64,000 bases of DNA from Arthrobacter ulcerisalmonis (GTDB taxonomy: Bacteria; Actinomycetota; Actinomycetes; Actinomycetales; Micrococcaceae): the NCBI RefSeq assembly GCF_900609065.1, contig NZ_UXAU01000041.1:62001-126000 (forward strand). The letters are read 5' to 3'. The notes beneath the pieces were generated by a model, which saw only the letters and a program-made list of their open reading frames with translations, ran no database searches and had not been told where the DNA came from. The translations under genes were made by a program, and so were the position numbers. Below are positions 19,550-28,065 of the stretch, in pieces (within the stretch, counting starts at the first letter, position 1; the number at the start of each line of letters is the position of its first letter).

Positions 19550-20443
19550 CTAGAAGGAGTGCTCAGGGCCGGGGAACTGGCCGGTCCGCACGTCCTCGCC
19601 GTACTCCGCAGCAGCGGCCAGCAGGGTGCCACGCAGGTCCGCGTACTGCTTGACGAACTTGGCCATCTTGCCGCCGCGAAGCCCTGCCATGTCTGACCAG
19701 ACCAGGACCTGTCCCGTGGTCGCCGCGCCAGCGCCGATCCCCACGGTGGGAACGCCGACGGCGGCATCCACGGCCGCTGCCGTGTCCGCTGGAACCATTT
19801 CCATCAGGATGCTGAAGGCGCCGGCGTCGGCCAGTGCTAAGGCGTCGTCGATGAGGCGCTGGGCGTCATCGCCGCGGCCCTGGACCCGGTAGCCGCCCAG
19901 GGAGTGTTCGCTTTGCGGGGTGAAGCCGATGTGCGCCATGACGGGAATGCCAGCCTGCACCATCGCCTTGACGGTCTCAGCGTAGTAGGCAGTACCTTCG
20001 ATCTTGACGGCGTGCGCCAGGCCTTCCTTGAGGAAGCGGACACCCGTTGCCACCGCCTGTTCGGCCGAGACCTCATAGCTGCCGAAGGGCAGGTCCGCCA
20101 CGATCAGGGCCCGCTTGGCGGACCGCGCCACCGCCCGGCAAAGGGGCAGCAGCTCGTCGACGGTGACGGGAAGGCTGGTTTCGTTGCCAAAGACATTGTT
20201 CGACGCCGAATCGCCCACCAGGAGTACTTCAATGCCGGCCTCGTCGAAGATTTCGGCCGAATACTGTTCATAGGCGGTCAGCATGGCAAATTTGGTGCCC
20301 TCGTCCTTGGCCTGCTGGAGGTGGTGGATCCGCACCTTCGCGGGCTTGCGGATCGCTGCAGCGGCGTCCTTGCCAGGCCCTGTCCCGTAGGGAGCGGGCT
20401 GTTCAGCAGAGGCAGTTGAGCCGGGGTGAGTGCTGGGTTCCAT
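19550..20443 (-). CDS. panB: PanB, 3-methyl-2-oxobutanoate hydroxymethyltransferase
   Basis: PanB adds a hydroxymethyl group from methylene-tetrahydrofolate to ketoisovalerate, the first step of pantothenate and CoA synthesis. The 297-residue protein has a TIM barrel from about residue 38. [13 protein letters not shown] and [11 protein letters not shown] carry the metal-binding aspartates. [26 protein letters not shown] and the [20 protein letters not shown] segments complete the site. The N-terminal 35 residues are a Ser/Gly/Ala tail. No panC or panD is adjacent. A -10-like TACGCT sits 6 bases upstream of the ATG. Confidence 0.96.
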   Translation of the reverse strand: MEPSTHPGSTASAEQPAPYGTGPGKDAAAAIRKPAKVRIHHLQQAKDEGTKFAMLTAYEQYSAEIFDEAGIEVLLVGDSASNNVFGNETSLPVTVDELLPLCRAVARSAKRALIVADLPFGSYEVSAEQAVATGVRFLKEGLAHAVKIEGTAYYAETVKAMVQAGIPVMAHIGFTPQSEHSLGGYRVQGRGDDAQRLIDDALALADAGAFSILMEMVPADTAAAVDAAVGVPTVGIGAGAATTGQVLVWSDMAGLRGGKMAKFVKQYADLRGTLLAAAAEYGEDVRTGQFPGPEHSF

Positions 20444-20455
20444 GCCACGAGCGTA
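20443..20455 (-). promoter_or_regulatory. -10 box placing panB as leaderless
   Basis: On the minus strand TACGCT (20455-20450) is followed by 6 bases and the ATG at 20443. No Shine-Dalgarno sequence is visible. Confidence 0.45.
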
Positions 20456-20572
20456 CTGGTGCCGCTGCCGCCGGGGCCATAATCGTCCACAACCGGGGCG
20501 GTGATCCGCATCACGTACCCACCGCCTGCGGGACCGCGACGGCGGGGCCTGGGCAGGTGTAGGCGAGGTCGC

Positions 20573-20596
20573 CGATGTAAACGCTGGGTTACGTCG
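20573..20596. promoter_or_regulatory. CGATGTAA-N8-TTACGTCG dyad upstream of glnA2
   Basis: Seven of eight positions are symmetric across the two arms (20573-20580 and 20589-20596). The GTAAC arm resembles half of a GlnR box, but the partner arm does not match. It lies 113 bases before glnA2, in the otherwise featureless 265-base panB-glnA2 gap. Confidence 0.3.
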
Positions 20597-20708
20597 CCCC
20601 GCGGCTTCAGCGCCGCCGTCGAATGCTTAGTACAGTGTTGATGAACTGCTGCCGGCTTTCCCTTTCTCGCGGGCCCGGAGCTATGGACGTTGACCGGAAA
20701 GAGGCCTC

Positions 20709-22049
20709 ATGGACCGCCAGCAAGAGTTTGTCCTGCGCACCATCGAAGAACGCGACGTACGATTTGTGCGGTTGTGGTTCACCGACGTCGTGGGCTCGCT
20801 CAAGTCGGTGGCCCTGGCGCCCGCCGAGGTCGAGGGGGCGTTCGAAGAGGGTCTTGGCTTCGACGGCTCCGCTATTGAGGGACTGGCCCGCGTCTTCGAA
20901 TCCGACATGTTGGCCCAGCCGGACCCCTCGACCTTCCAGATCCTGCCCTGGCGCGGCGAGACCGAACAGACGTCGCGGATGTTCTGCGACATCCTCACCC
21001 CGGACGGCGAGCCGTCCGCGGCGGACCCCCGGAATGTCCTCAAGCGCACCCTCGCCAAGGCCGCAGACATGGGCTTCACCTGCTACACGCACCCCGAAAT
21101 CGAGTTCTATCTGCTCAAGTCGCAGCAGCCCGGCCCGGACGGTTCGCCCGTGCCTGTGGATGAGGGCGGCTACTTTGACCACGTCCCCGGTGGCGTGGCG
21201 CAGGACTTCCGCCGGACCGCCGTCACCATGCTCGAATCGGTGGGTATCTCCGTGGAGTTCAGCCACCATGAGGCTGGCCCCGGTCAGAACGAGATCGACC
21301 TGCGCTACGCAGATGCGCTGCAGACAGCCGACAACATCATGACCTTCCGCACGGTCATCAAGGAAGTCGCCCTGCAGCAGGGTACCTACGCCACGTTCAT
21401 GCCCAAGCCCTTCACCGACCACCCCGGTTCCGGCATGCACACGCACTTCTCCCTGTTTGAGGGCGACGCCAACGCATTCTACGAAGGCGGGGCGGAGTTC
21501 CAACTGTCCTCCACAGCCCGCCAGTTCATTGCCGGTATCCTCAAGCACGCCCCCGAGTTCACTGCTGTCACCAACCAGTTCGTGAACTCCTACAAGCGGC
21601 TCTGGGGCGGCGGCGAGGCGCCAAGCTACCTGAGCTGGGGCCACAACAACCGGTCAGCGCTGGTGCGCGTGCCGCTGTACAAGCCGGGCAAGGGCCAGTC
21701 GGCCCGCATCGAGTACCGCGGCATCGACTCGGCAGCAAACCCGTACCTGGCCTACGCCGTGTTGCTGGGTGCGGGGCTCAAGGGCATCGAGGAAGGCTAC
21801 GAACTGCCGGCAGCCGCTGAGGACGATGTCTGGTCGCTCAGCTCTGCGGAGCGCCGCGCCATGGGCCACGACCCCCTGCCTGCCAGCCTGCACGACGCCA
21901 TTCGCTCGATGGAAGACTCCGAACTCATGCCGCAGATCCTTGGCGAACAGGTTTTCGAGCACTTCCTGCGGAACAAGCGTGCTGAGTGGCAGGACTACCG
22001 GCTCCAGGTCACCCCCTACGAGCTGCAGCGCAACCTGGGTATCCTCTAG
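20709..22049 (+). CDS. glnA2: Glutamine synthetase, GlnA2 type
   Basis: A type I glutamine synthetase-fold ligase of 446 residues. The N-terminal beta-grasp has FVRLWFTDVVGSLKSVAL and EEGLGFDGSAIEGLA, and the catalytic domain has HPEIEFYLL, HHEAGPGQNEIDLRY, GSGMHTHFSLF and IEYRGIDSAANPYLAYA. In adenylylated enzymes a Tyr follows; here the segment reads EDDVWSLSSAERRAMG with Trp375. The protein is therefore probably not a GlnE substrate. In mycobacteria and corynebacteria glnA2 also precedes glnE and is dispensable next to glnA1. The RBS is GAAAGAGG, and glnE starts 9 bases after the stop. Confidence 0.93.
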   Translation: MDRQQEFVLRTIEERDVRFVRLWFTDVVGSLKSVALAPAEVEGAFEEGLGFDGSAIEGLARVFESDMLAQPDPSTFQILPWRGETEQTSRMFCDILTPDGEPSAADPRNVLKRTLAKAADMGFTCYTHPEIEFYLLKSQQPGPDGSPVPVDEGGYFDHVPGGVAQDFRRTAVTMLESVGISVEFSHHEAGPGQNEIDLRYADALQTADNIMTFRTVIKEVALQQGTYATFMPKPFTDHPGSGMHTHFSLFEGDANAFYEGGAEFQLSSTARQFIAGILKHAPEFTAVTNQFVNSYKRLWGGGEAPSYLSWGHNNRSALVRVPLYKPGKGQSARIEYRGIDSAANPYLAYAVLLGAGLKGIEEGYELPAAAEDDVWSLSSAERRAMGHDPLPASLHDAIRSMEDSELMPQILGEQVFEHFLRNKRAEWQDYRLQVTPYELQRNLGIL

Positions 22050-22057
22050 GACCGGGC

Positions 22058-25000
22058 GTGAGCCTTGTTCGCCGCCTCATCACCGTAGGATTCAGCGACC
22101 TGAAGAAGGCCGGCCGGTTCCTCGCCGCGCCCGAACTCGAGGGCCTTGACGAGGAGCGGCTGCTTGCTGGCTTGCAGATGGCTGCCAGTCCCGACACTGC
22201 GCTGCTGTCCCTGGTCCGGCTGATCGAAAAGCACCCTGCCCTGCGTGAACTGGCGGCTGCGGATACCGAAACCAGCGAGCCGATGTTTCGGGTCCTGGGG
22301 GCCTCCGAAGCGTTGGGAGAGTTCCTGATCCGGCACCCGGAGCACCTGAAGGCGTTCGAGGTCCGGCCCAGTCCAGAACCCGTGCCCGCTGATCCTGCCG
22401 AGCTGCGATCCCGGCTGCTGCAGTCCGTTGGCGCCGATCCCCGCGCAACCCGGCCCGTCGCCACGGCTTCAGGGGTGGACGCCTACGTTGCGTTGCGGAC
22501 TGCCTACCGTCGTGGGGTGGTGGACTTGGCAGTCAAAGACCTGTGCGCCGCTGATCCGCTGGACTACCTGCCCGCTGTTGGCGCGGAACTGGCCGACCTT
22601 GCCGGCGCCGCGATCGAGGCTGCCTTGGCCGTCGCCCGGGCAGAAGCTGCGGAGCACCACAGCGCCACCGAGGTCGCGGAGGTGGGCCTCGCCGTCATTG
22701 GGATGGGCAAATGCGGAGCCCGCGAACTTAATTACATTTCCGACGTCGACGTCATCTACGTGGTGGATGCCGGTGAACTGGACGATGCCCGCGCCAACAC
22801 CATCGGGACCGTGCTGGCCAGTGGCATTTCCCGTGCTATTTCCAGTGTGGCCCGCGAGCCGGGGCTGTGGGAGGTGGACGCCAACCTGCGTCCCGAGGGG
22901 AAGTCGGGGCCGCTGGTCAGGACGCTCGCCTCGCACGAAACCTACTACGCCCGCTGGGCGGAAAGCTGGGAGTTCCAGGCACTCCTCAAGGCCAGGACCA
23001 TTGCTGGTGACGCCGCGCTGGGCCAACGCTACGAAGCGGCCGTCGCGCCGCTGATCTGGACCTCGGCCAGCCGGGACGGCTTCGTGGAGTCGGTGCAGGC
23101 TATGCGCCGTCGCGTGACCGATCACATTCCCAAGGCCGAGGAACAGCGGCAGATCAAGCTGGGCCGTGGCGGGCTGCGGGATGTTGAATTCACGGTGCAG
23201 CTCCTGCAGCTTGTCCACGGCAAGGCGGACGAGTCGCTGCGGCGCCGCGACACCACCTCAGCCATCAGCGCACTGTCCAACGGCGGCTACATTGGCCGGC
23301 TGGATGCCGCCGCCTTCGACAACGCCTACCGCTACCTGCGCCTGCTCGAACATCGCATCCAGTTGTTCCAGCTGCGGCGGACCCACCTGATGCCCGTCGC
23401 CGAACCTGCCCTGCGCGCACTGGCCAAGGCCGTGCTGGGCCCGTTCTCGGACGAGCGTCCGCATCCAGATGCCTTGTTGGCAGCATGGCAAAAGACCAAA
23501 CGATCGGTGCGTGAGCTGCACGAACGGATCTTCTACCGGCCCCTCCTCAACACGGCCGCCAAGCTCAGCACCGAGGACGCCAAGCTCACGCCCGAGGCGG
23601 CGCAGGGCCGATTGGCAGCCCTGGGCTACTCCGATCCTTCCGGCGCACTCCGGCACATTGAGGCGCTCACGGCCGGTGTCAGCAGGCGGGCTGCCCTGCA
23701 GCGACAGCTGCTGCCCGTCCTGCTCGACTGGCTGGCCGAAGGCGTGGATCCCGACGCCGGGCTGTTGGCTTTTCGCCGGGTCAGCGAGGCACTGGGGACA
23801 ACGCACTGGTACCTGGGGCTATTGCGCGACTCCACCGCCGCTGCAGAGCGGCTGTGCCACATGCTCGCCAACTCCCGCCTAATCGCCGATCTCCTGGAAG
23901 TCTCACCCGAATCGGTGGCGTGGCTGGGCCAGGACAAGGAACTCGTGCCGGTCTCGTTCGAGGCGCAGTGGCACGAGATTACGTCGAAGATGTCGCGGCA
24001 CGCAGACCCGGAAAGCGCCATGCGGCTCATCCGGCTGATCCGACGGCGGGAAACCCTTCGGATTGCCATCGCCGACTCGGTGGGCCTGCTCGATCAGGAC
24101 CAGGTGGGTGCCGCCTTGTCCGACACCGACCGCGCGGCAGTGCTTGGCGCGCTTCGGGTGGCCGAGAGCGTGGTGCTGGCTTCTGGACCACTCAAGACAG
24201 CAGTGGTGGTGGTTGCCATGGGCAGGCAGGGCGGCCGCGAGATTGGTTATGGTTCCGACGCCGACGTCATGTTCGTGCACCGGGCCCGGCCAGGCTTCTC
24301 CGACGCCGAAGCCCAGGAACAGGCGCTGCGGATCGTTGCCAAGGTCTCCAGCCTGTTGACCCATCCACTCAAACCCGCCATCATGGCCGAGCGGGTCCTG
24401 CAGATGGACGCTGACCTCCGCCCGGAGGGCAAGAACGGTGCCATGGTCCGCTCGCTGGACTCGTTTGCCGAGTACTACCGGCGTTGGTCCCTCATCTGGG
24501 AGGCGCAGGCGCTCCTGCGGGCCCGGCCCATGGCGGGAGACGACACGTTGGCAGCTGACTTCATCGACCTGATCGAACCCATCAGGTACCCGGAAGCGGT
24601 GGCTGAACAGGACCTCCGCGAAATCCGCCGCATCAAGGCCCGGGTGGAGTCCGAACGGCTGCCCCGCGGCGCCGACCCCGCCCGGCACCTGAAATTGGGG
24701 CGCGGTGGCCTGAGTGACGTCGAATGGCTGGTCCAGCTTCTGCAGCTCCAGCATGCTGCCCAGCTTCCGGAACTGCGCACCACGTCTACCGTCCCCGCGC
24801 TGGAGGCGGCAGCCCGCTTGGGACTGCTGGACCAGGTTGACGCAGAACTCCTGATCAAAGCGTGGCGACTAGCGAGCCGGATCCGTTCCGCCAACGTCAT
24901 CTGGAACGGGAAGGCTTCCGACCTGCTGCCCTCCTCGCGCCGTGATCTCGAAGCGGTATCGCGCTGGTGCGGCTACGAACCAGGCAACGCGGCAGCCCTG

Positions 25001-25069
25001 GAGGAGGACTACCTGCGCATCAGCCGGCGGGCACGCGGAGTGTTTGAGCGGGTCTTCTACGGTCACTGA
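22058..25069 (+). CDS. glnE: GlnE, glutamine synthetase adenylyltransferase/adenylyl-removing enzyme
   Basis: GlnE attaches AMP to, or removes it from, glutamine synthetase, setting its activity to nitrogen status. The GTG at 22058 gives 1003 residues, in the family range. Two nucleotidyltransferase domains are visible. The N-terminal one has GMGKCGARELNYISDVDVIYV near residues 216-236; the C-terminal one has AMGRQGGREIGYGSDADVMFV near 720-740. The GxGxxGxxxLxxxSDxD pattern is intact in both. Each is followed by DANLRPEGKSGPLVR or DADLRPEGKNGAMVR and a KLGRGGLRDVEF or KLGRGGLSDVEW segment. Its likely substrate is GlnA1, encoded 1.3 kb downstream on the other strand. Confidence 0.97.
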   Translation: MSLVRRLITVGFSDLKKAGRFLAAPELEGLDEERLLAGLQMAASPDTALLSLVRLIEKHPALRELAAADTETSEPMFRVLGASEALGEFLIRHPEHLKAFEVRPSPEPVPADPAELRSRLLQSVGADPRATRPVATASGVDAYVALRTAYRRGVVDLAVKDLCAADPLDYLPAVGAELADLAGAAIEAALAVARAEAAEHHSATEVAEVGLAVIGMGKCGARELNYISDVDVIYVVDAGELDDARANTIGTVLASGISRAISSVAREPGLWEVDANLRPEGKSGPLVRTLASHETYYARWAESWEFQALLKARTIAGDAALGQRYEAAVAPLIWTSASRDGFVESVQAMRRRVTDHIPKAEEQRQIKLGRGGLRDVEFTVQLLQLVHGKADESLRRRDTTSAISALSNGGYIGRLDAAAFDNAYRYLRLLEHRIQLFQLRRTHLMPVAEPALRALAKAVLGPFSDERPHPDALLAAWQKTKRSVRELHERIFYRPLLNTAAKLSTEDAKLTPEAAQGRLAALGYSDPSGALRHIEALTAGVSRRAALQRQLLPVLLDWLAEGVDPDAGLLAFRRVSEALGTTHWYLGLLRDSTAAAERLCHMLANSRLIADLLEVSPESVAWLGQDKELVPVSFEAQWHEITSKMSRHADPESAMRLIRLIRRRETLRIAIADSVGLLDQDQVGAALSDTDRAAVLGALRVAESVVLASGPLKTAVVVVAMGRQGGREIGYGSDADVMFVHRARPGFSDAEAQEQALRIVAKVSSLLTHPLKPAIMAERVLQMDADLRPEGKNGAMVRSLDSFAEYYRRWSLIWEAQALLRARPMAGDDTLAADFIDLIEPIRYPEAVAEQDLREIRRIKARVESERLPRGADPARHLKLGRGGLSDVEWLVQLLQLQHAAQLPELRTTSTVPALEAAARLGLLDQVDAELLIKAWRLASRIRSANVIWNGKASDLLPSSRRDLEAVSRWCGYEPGNAAALEEDYLRISRRARGVFERVFYGH

Positions 25070-25097
25070 CCAGCTGACACATGTCAGTGGCTGGTGT

Positions 25098-25110
25098 TAG
25101 TTTTGGCGCA
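25098..25110 (+). promoter_or_regulatory. -10 box placing the VOC gene as leaderless
   Basis: TAGTTT at 25098-25103 is followed by 6 bases and the ATG at 25110; no Shine-Dalgarno sequence is present. Confidence 0.5.
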
Positions 25111-25553
25111 TGGCAAACCAACTCTTCCTGAACCTGCCCGTCAAGGACCTGCCCCGGACCGTCACCTTCTTCACAGCATTGGGCTTCTCCTTCAACCCTG
25201 ACTTCACCGACGAAAACGCCACCTGCATGGTGGTAAACGAGAACGCCTACGTCATGTTCCTGGTGGAGAACTACTTCAGCAGCTTCACCGCCAAGGACGT
25301 TGCCAGCACCGAGGGCAAGGCCGAAGCCATCATCGCCTACTCGGTAGACACCCGTGAAGCAGTGGATACTGCAGTCCAGACCGCCCTTGCCCACGGCGGG
25401 TCGCTCTCCGAACAGCCCATCGACCACGGGTTCATGTACAACCACAGCTTCCAGGACCCGGATGGTCACCTCTGGGAGGTTTTCTGGATGGACCCCGCCG
25501 GGCCGCCTACCGACGGGGACGCCGCTGGTGCTGACGCGCCCGCCGCGCCCTGA
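25110..25553 (+). CDS. VOC-family (glyoxalase/bleomycin-resistance fold) protein
   Basis: A 147-residue single-domain vicinal oxygen chelate protein. It begins MANQLFLNLPVKDLPRTVTFF, a beta-alpha start typical of the fold. FMYNHSFQDPDGHLWEVFWMDP near residues 109-130 carries the conserved DPDGHxWE metal-ligand segment. The length and the EAVDTAVQTALAHGG helix resemble glyoxalase-like proteins of unknown substrate found in many actinobacteria. The last 18 residues are a disordered Pro/Ala/Asp tail. The stop overlaps the likely start of the GNAT gene. Confidence 0.88.
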   Translation: MANQLFLNLPVKDLPRTVTFFTALGFSFNPDFTDENATCMVVNENAYVMFLVENYFSSFTAKDVASTEGKAEAIIAYSVDTREAVDTAVQTALAHGGSLSEQPIDHGFMYNHSFQDPDGHLWEVFWMDPAGPPTDGDAAGADAPAAP

Positions 25554-26119
25554 TCCCGGCACACACCTGGCTCATCTCCCTCCGCGACCTCGACGACGAC
25601 GCCCGGGCCATCCAGCTCGGCGCCGTTGCCAGCCTTGAGCTTGCCGCTGGCCAGGACAGGTTCGTGGGGGACCCGTTCCGGATGGCGTTAACAGGTCTGG
25701 CCGAAGCGGGCAGATGGCCCTACGTCATCGAAACCAACGGCCAGGCCGTGGGAGTGCTCACACTGCAATCTGGTGCCGCCAGGCTGGCAGGATGGGCCAA
25801 TGAGCACACCGCATGGTTGTTGCGCGGGTTCCTGATCGATCAGCGGCAGCAAGGCAAGGGCTTGGGCCGCTCCGCAGCCGCCGCTGCTGTGGTGACCGCG
25901 CACCGACTCAGTCGTCAGCTTGGGGCCGGGGAGGCCGGCGTCGTACTTTCCGTCAACGAAGCCAACCCAGCCGGGATTGCGGCGTATGCTGCGGCGGGAT
26001 TCGTGGATCACGGCCAGTATCTGGGCGGTTCGGCAGGTCCCCAGCGGACCATGTTTGCCCCCTTTGCGACGCACAACCAACCTTCGACTGGAGTCGTTTT
26101 GCCTTCCGGGGCGCAGTAG
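25550..26119 (+). CDS. GNAT-family N-acetyltransferase, probable CTG start
   Basis: The GNAT fold is visible from ISLRDLDDDARAIQLGAVASLE (strand 1, helix 1) through the acetyl-CoA loop RQQGKGLGRSAAAA and the NEANPAGIAAYAAAGFVDHG C-terminal segment. The frame opens after a TGA at 25532-25534. The first conventional start is a GTG at 25664, which would delete strand 1 and helix 1. The only codon of the NTG type before it is CTG at 25550, overlapping the VOC stop as CTGA, the same geometry as an ATGA coupling. I therefore place the start there (189 residues) with caution. The substrate is unknown. A sequencing error or a frameshift from the VOC gene is the alternative. Confidence 0.68.
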   Translation: MIPAHTWLISLRDLDDDARAIQLGAVASLELAAGQDRFVGDPFRMALTGLAEAGRWPYVIETNGQAVGVLTLQSGAARLAGWANEHTAWLLRGFLIDQRQQGKGLGRSAAAAAVVTAHRLSRQLGAGEAGVVLSVNEANPAGIAAYAAAGFVDHGQYLGGSAGPQRTMFAPFATHNQPSTGVVLPSGAQ

Positions 26120-26200
26120 TCGAATATGTGAATTGGTGTTGCTCTTTATCCTTGTTGGGGGGAAGGCTGATTTTGTCTTCGTCTCGGGGGGCAAACGCTA

Positions 26201-26244
26201 GGGAATCCCGTTCCCGGTCTCAGCACGTCTGGAACGGGATTCCC
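26201..26244. repeat. 14-bp perfect inverted repeat downstream of the GNAT gene
   Basis: Bases 26201-26214 and 26231-26244 are exact reverse complements (arm GGGAATCCCGTTCC) with a 16-base loop. The element is followed by ACCTTT. It may terminate the VOC-GNAT transcript, complementing the hairpin at 26280, or be a dispersed intergenic element. Confidence 0.6.
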
Positions 26245-26279
26245 ACCTTTACGGAATTTCAGTGCGCTGGAGCACGCAA

Positions 26280-26319
26280 AAGGGCTGGCCCCGAGGTTTC
26301 CACCTCGGGGCCAGCCCTT
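26280..26319. terminator. 17-bp hairpin terminator between GNAT gene and glnA1
   Basis: A perfect 17-bp GC-rich stem (26280-26296 with 26303-26319) has a 6-base loop. On the minus strand it is followed by TTT. It lies 20 bases beyond the glnA1 stop and serves glnA1, probably also the convergent + strand unit. Confidence 0.85.
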
Positions 26320-26339
26320 CTTAATGCGTTGCGGCTCGA

Positions 26340-27764
26340 CTAGACGCCGTAGTAGAGCTCGAACTCGTACGGGTTCGGGCGCAGTGACAGCGGCCGAATT
26401 TCGTACTCGTACTTGTAGTCGATCCAGGTGTCGATCAGGTCCTGGGTGAAGACGCCACCGGCCTGCAGGAACTCATTGTCCTCACGCAGGGCCTCCAGGG
26501 CTTCCTCGAGCGTGCCCGGAGCCTTGGGGATGTCCTTGGCTTCCTCGGCGGGGAGCTCGTAGAGGTCCTTATCGATCGGAGCCGGCGGTTCAATGCGGTT
26601 GCGGATGCCGTCGATGCCGGCCATCAGCTGGGCTGCGAACGCCAGGTACGGGTTGGAGGAGGGGTCCGGCGCGCGGAACTCGATGCGCTTGGCCTTCGGG
26701 TTGGAACCTGTGATGGGGATCCGGATGCCAGCGGAGCGGTTGCCCTGCGAGTAGACCATGTTGACCGGAGCTTCGAAGCCCTTGACCAGGCGGCGGTACG
26801 AGTTGACCGTCGGGTTGGTGAAGGCGAGGACTGCCGAGGAGTGCTTCAGCAGGCCACCGATGTACCAGCGGGCGGTGTCGGAGAGTCCGGCGTAGCCCTT
26901 TTCGTCGTAGAACAGCGGTTCGCCTTTGGTCCACAGCGACTGGTGGCAGTGCATGCCTGAGCCGTTGTCGCCGAAGACAGGCTTCGGCATGAAGGTGACC
27001 GACTTGCCCCAGGCATCTGCCGTGTTCTTGATGACGTACTTGAACTTCTGCAGGTCATCAGCAGCGTGGGTCAGCGTGGTGAACTTGTAGTTGATCTCAG
27101 CCTGGCCGGCCGAACCGACTTCGTGGTGGCTGCGCTCAACCTCAAGGCCAGCTTCGTCCAACGCTACGCACATGGCGTCGCGCAGGTCAGCCTGCTTGTC
27201 CGTGGGGGAAACCGGGAAGTAGCCGCCCTTGACGGGGGTCTTGTAGCCGAGGTTTCCACCCTCTTCCTTGCGGCCGGTGTTCCAGTGCGCTTCTTCTGAG
27301 TCGATCTTGTAGAAGCTGCCCTGGGGGGTGGACTCGTAGCGGATGTCGTCGAAGACGAAGAATTCGGCTTCGGGAGCGAAGAACGCGGTGTCGGCGATGC
27401 CGGTGGAGGACAGGTACGCTTCAGCCTTCTCGGCCACGCCGCGAGGATCGCGGTGGTACGGGTCTCCCGTGCGGGGGTTCACAATCGAGAAGTTCAGCGC
27501 AAGGGTCTTCTCCATGCGGAACGCGTCGATGAACGCAGTGGTGACGTCCGGGATGAGCTGCATGTCAGACTCGGCGATGCCCTGGAAGCCGCGGATGGAG
27601 GAGCCGTCAAAGAGCTGCCCGTTGATGAAGAATTCAGCGTCGACGCTCTTTGCGGGAACGTTGAAGTGCTGCTGTAGGCCCGGGAGATCCGTGAAGCGGA
27701 TATCGACGAATTTAACATCTTCGTCCTTGATGAACTTGAGGACTTCGTCCGCATTCTTGAACAT
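26340..27764 (-). CDS. glnA1: Glutamine synthetase, GlnA1 type (GSI-beta)
   Basis: This is the main ammonium-assimilating glutamine synthetase, a dodecamer, with 474 residues. It shows [59 protein letters not shown] and the [18 protein letters not shown] segment. The adenylylation loop reads [20 protein letters not shown] with Tyr402 at the position modified by GlnE. The enzyme is therefore expected to be a substrate of the GlnE encoded nearby. AGGAG precedes the ATG. A tandem GlnR-type operator lies about 130-170 bases upstream, linking transcription to nitrogen limitation. Confidence 0.98.
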   Translation of the reverse strand: MFKNADEVLKFIKDEDVKFVDIRFTDLPGLQQHFNVPAKSVDAEFFINGQLFDGSSIRGFQGIAESDMQLIPDVTTAFIDAFRMEKTLALNFSIVNPRTGDPYHRDPRGVAEKAEAYLSSTGIADTAFFAPEAEFFVFDDIRYESTPQGSFYKIDSEEAHWNTGRKEEGGNLGYKTPVKGGYFPVSPTDKQADLRDAMCVALDEAGLEVERSHHEVGSAGQAEINYKFTTLTHAADDLQKFKYVIKNTADAWGKSVTFMPKPVFGDNGSGMHCHQSLWTKGEPLFYDEKGYAGLSDTARWYIGGLLKHSSAVLAFTNPTVNSYRRLVKGFEAPVNMVYSQGNRSAGIRIPITGSNPKAKRIEFRAPDPSSNPYLAFAAQLMAGIDGIRNRIEPPAPIDKDLYELPAEEAKDIPKAPGTLEEALEALREDNEFLQAGGVFTQDLIDTWIDYKYEYEIRPLSLRPNPYEFELYYGV

Positions 27765-27895
27765 CTATGCTCCTAACGCATATGTGTATGTGGCTGGTGG
27801 CCAGCCGATCCAGCGCAATCTGAAAGCAGGGATGCCATCTCGCGTCCCTGCTCGAAGGTATTGCTTGAAACCTGCTAACAGCCTATGGACACGGC

Positions 27896-27933
27896 ATTTC
27901 TCGGCCGTGTCCGTATTGTTTCGGGCAGGTTAC
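27896..27933 (-). promoter_or_regulatory. Tandem GlnR-type operator upstream of glnA1
   Basis: On the minus strand GTAAC (27933-27929), 6 bases, GAAAC (27922-27918) form a perfect GTNAC-N6-GAAAC box. After 6 more bases, GACAC (27911-27907), 6 bases, GAAAT (27900-27896) form a second, weaker box in the same register. Evenly spaced paired boxes are the known layout of actinobacterial GlnR sites at glnA. The remaining 297-base glnA1-RDD gap (27765-28061) also holds a GGACACGGC/GCCGTGTCC dyad that overlaps the second box, and nothing else I recognise. Confidence 0.75.
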
Positions 27934-28052
27934 AGATTGCCCGGCCTGCTTCCACCCTAGCGGGTTCCCGCGCCGCCACTCCCGACCAGTTGACAGTTCG
28001 CGGCAATGTTGCGACCGGGAATTGGCGTGATCTGCCACCCCGGCAGGGCCGG

Positions 28053-28065
28053 TAAACTGGGGTGG
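28053..28065 (+). promoter_or_regulatory. -10 box placing the RDD gene as leaderless
   Basis: TAAACT at 28053-28058 is followed by 6 bases and the second of two adjacent GTG codons (28065). This favours that codon as the start. Confidence 0.5.

Noticed and set aside
20607-21644. 345-codon minus-strand frame opposite glnA2
   Set aside because: Antisense shadow of the glnA2 catalytic domain, with no motif and no RBS.
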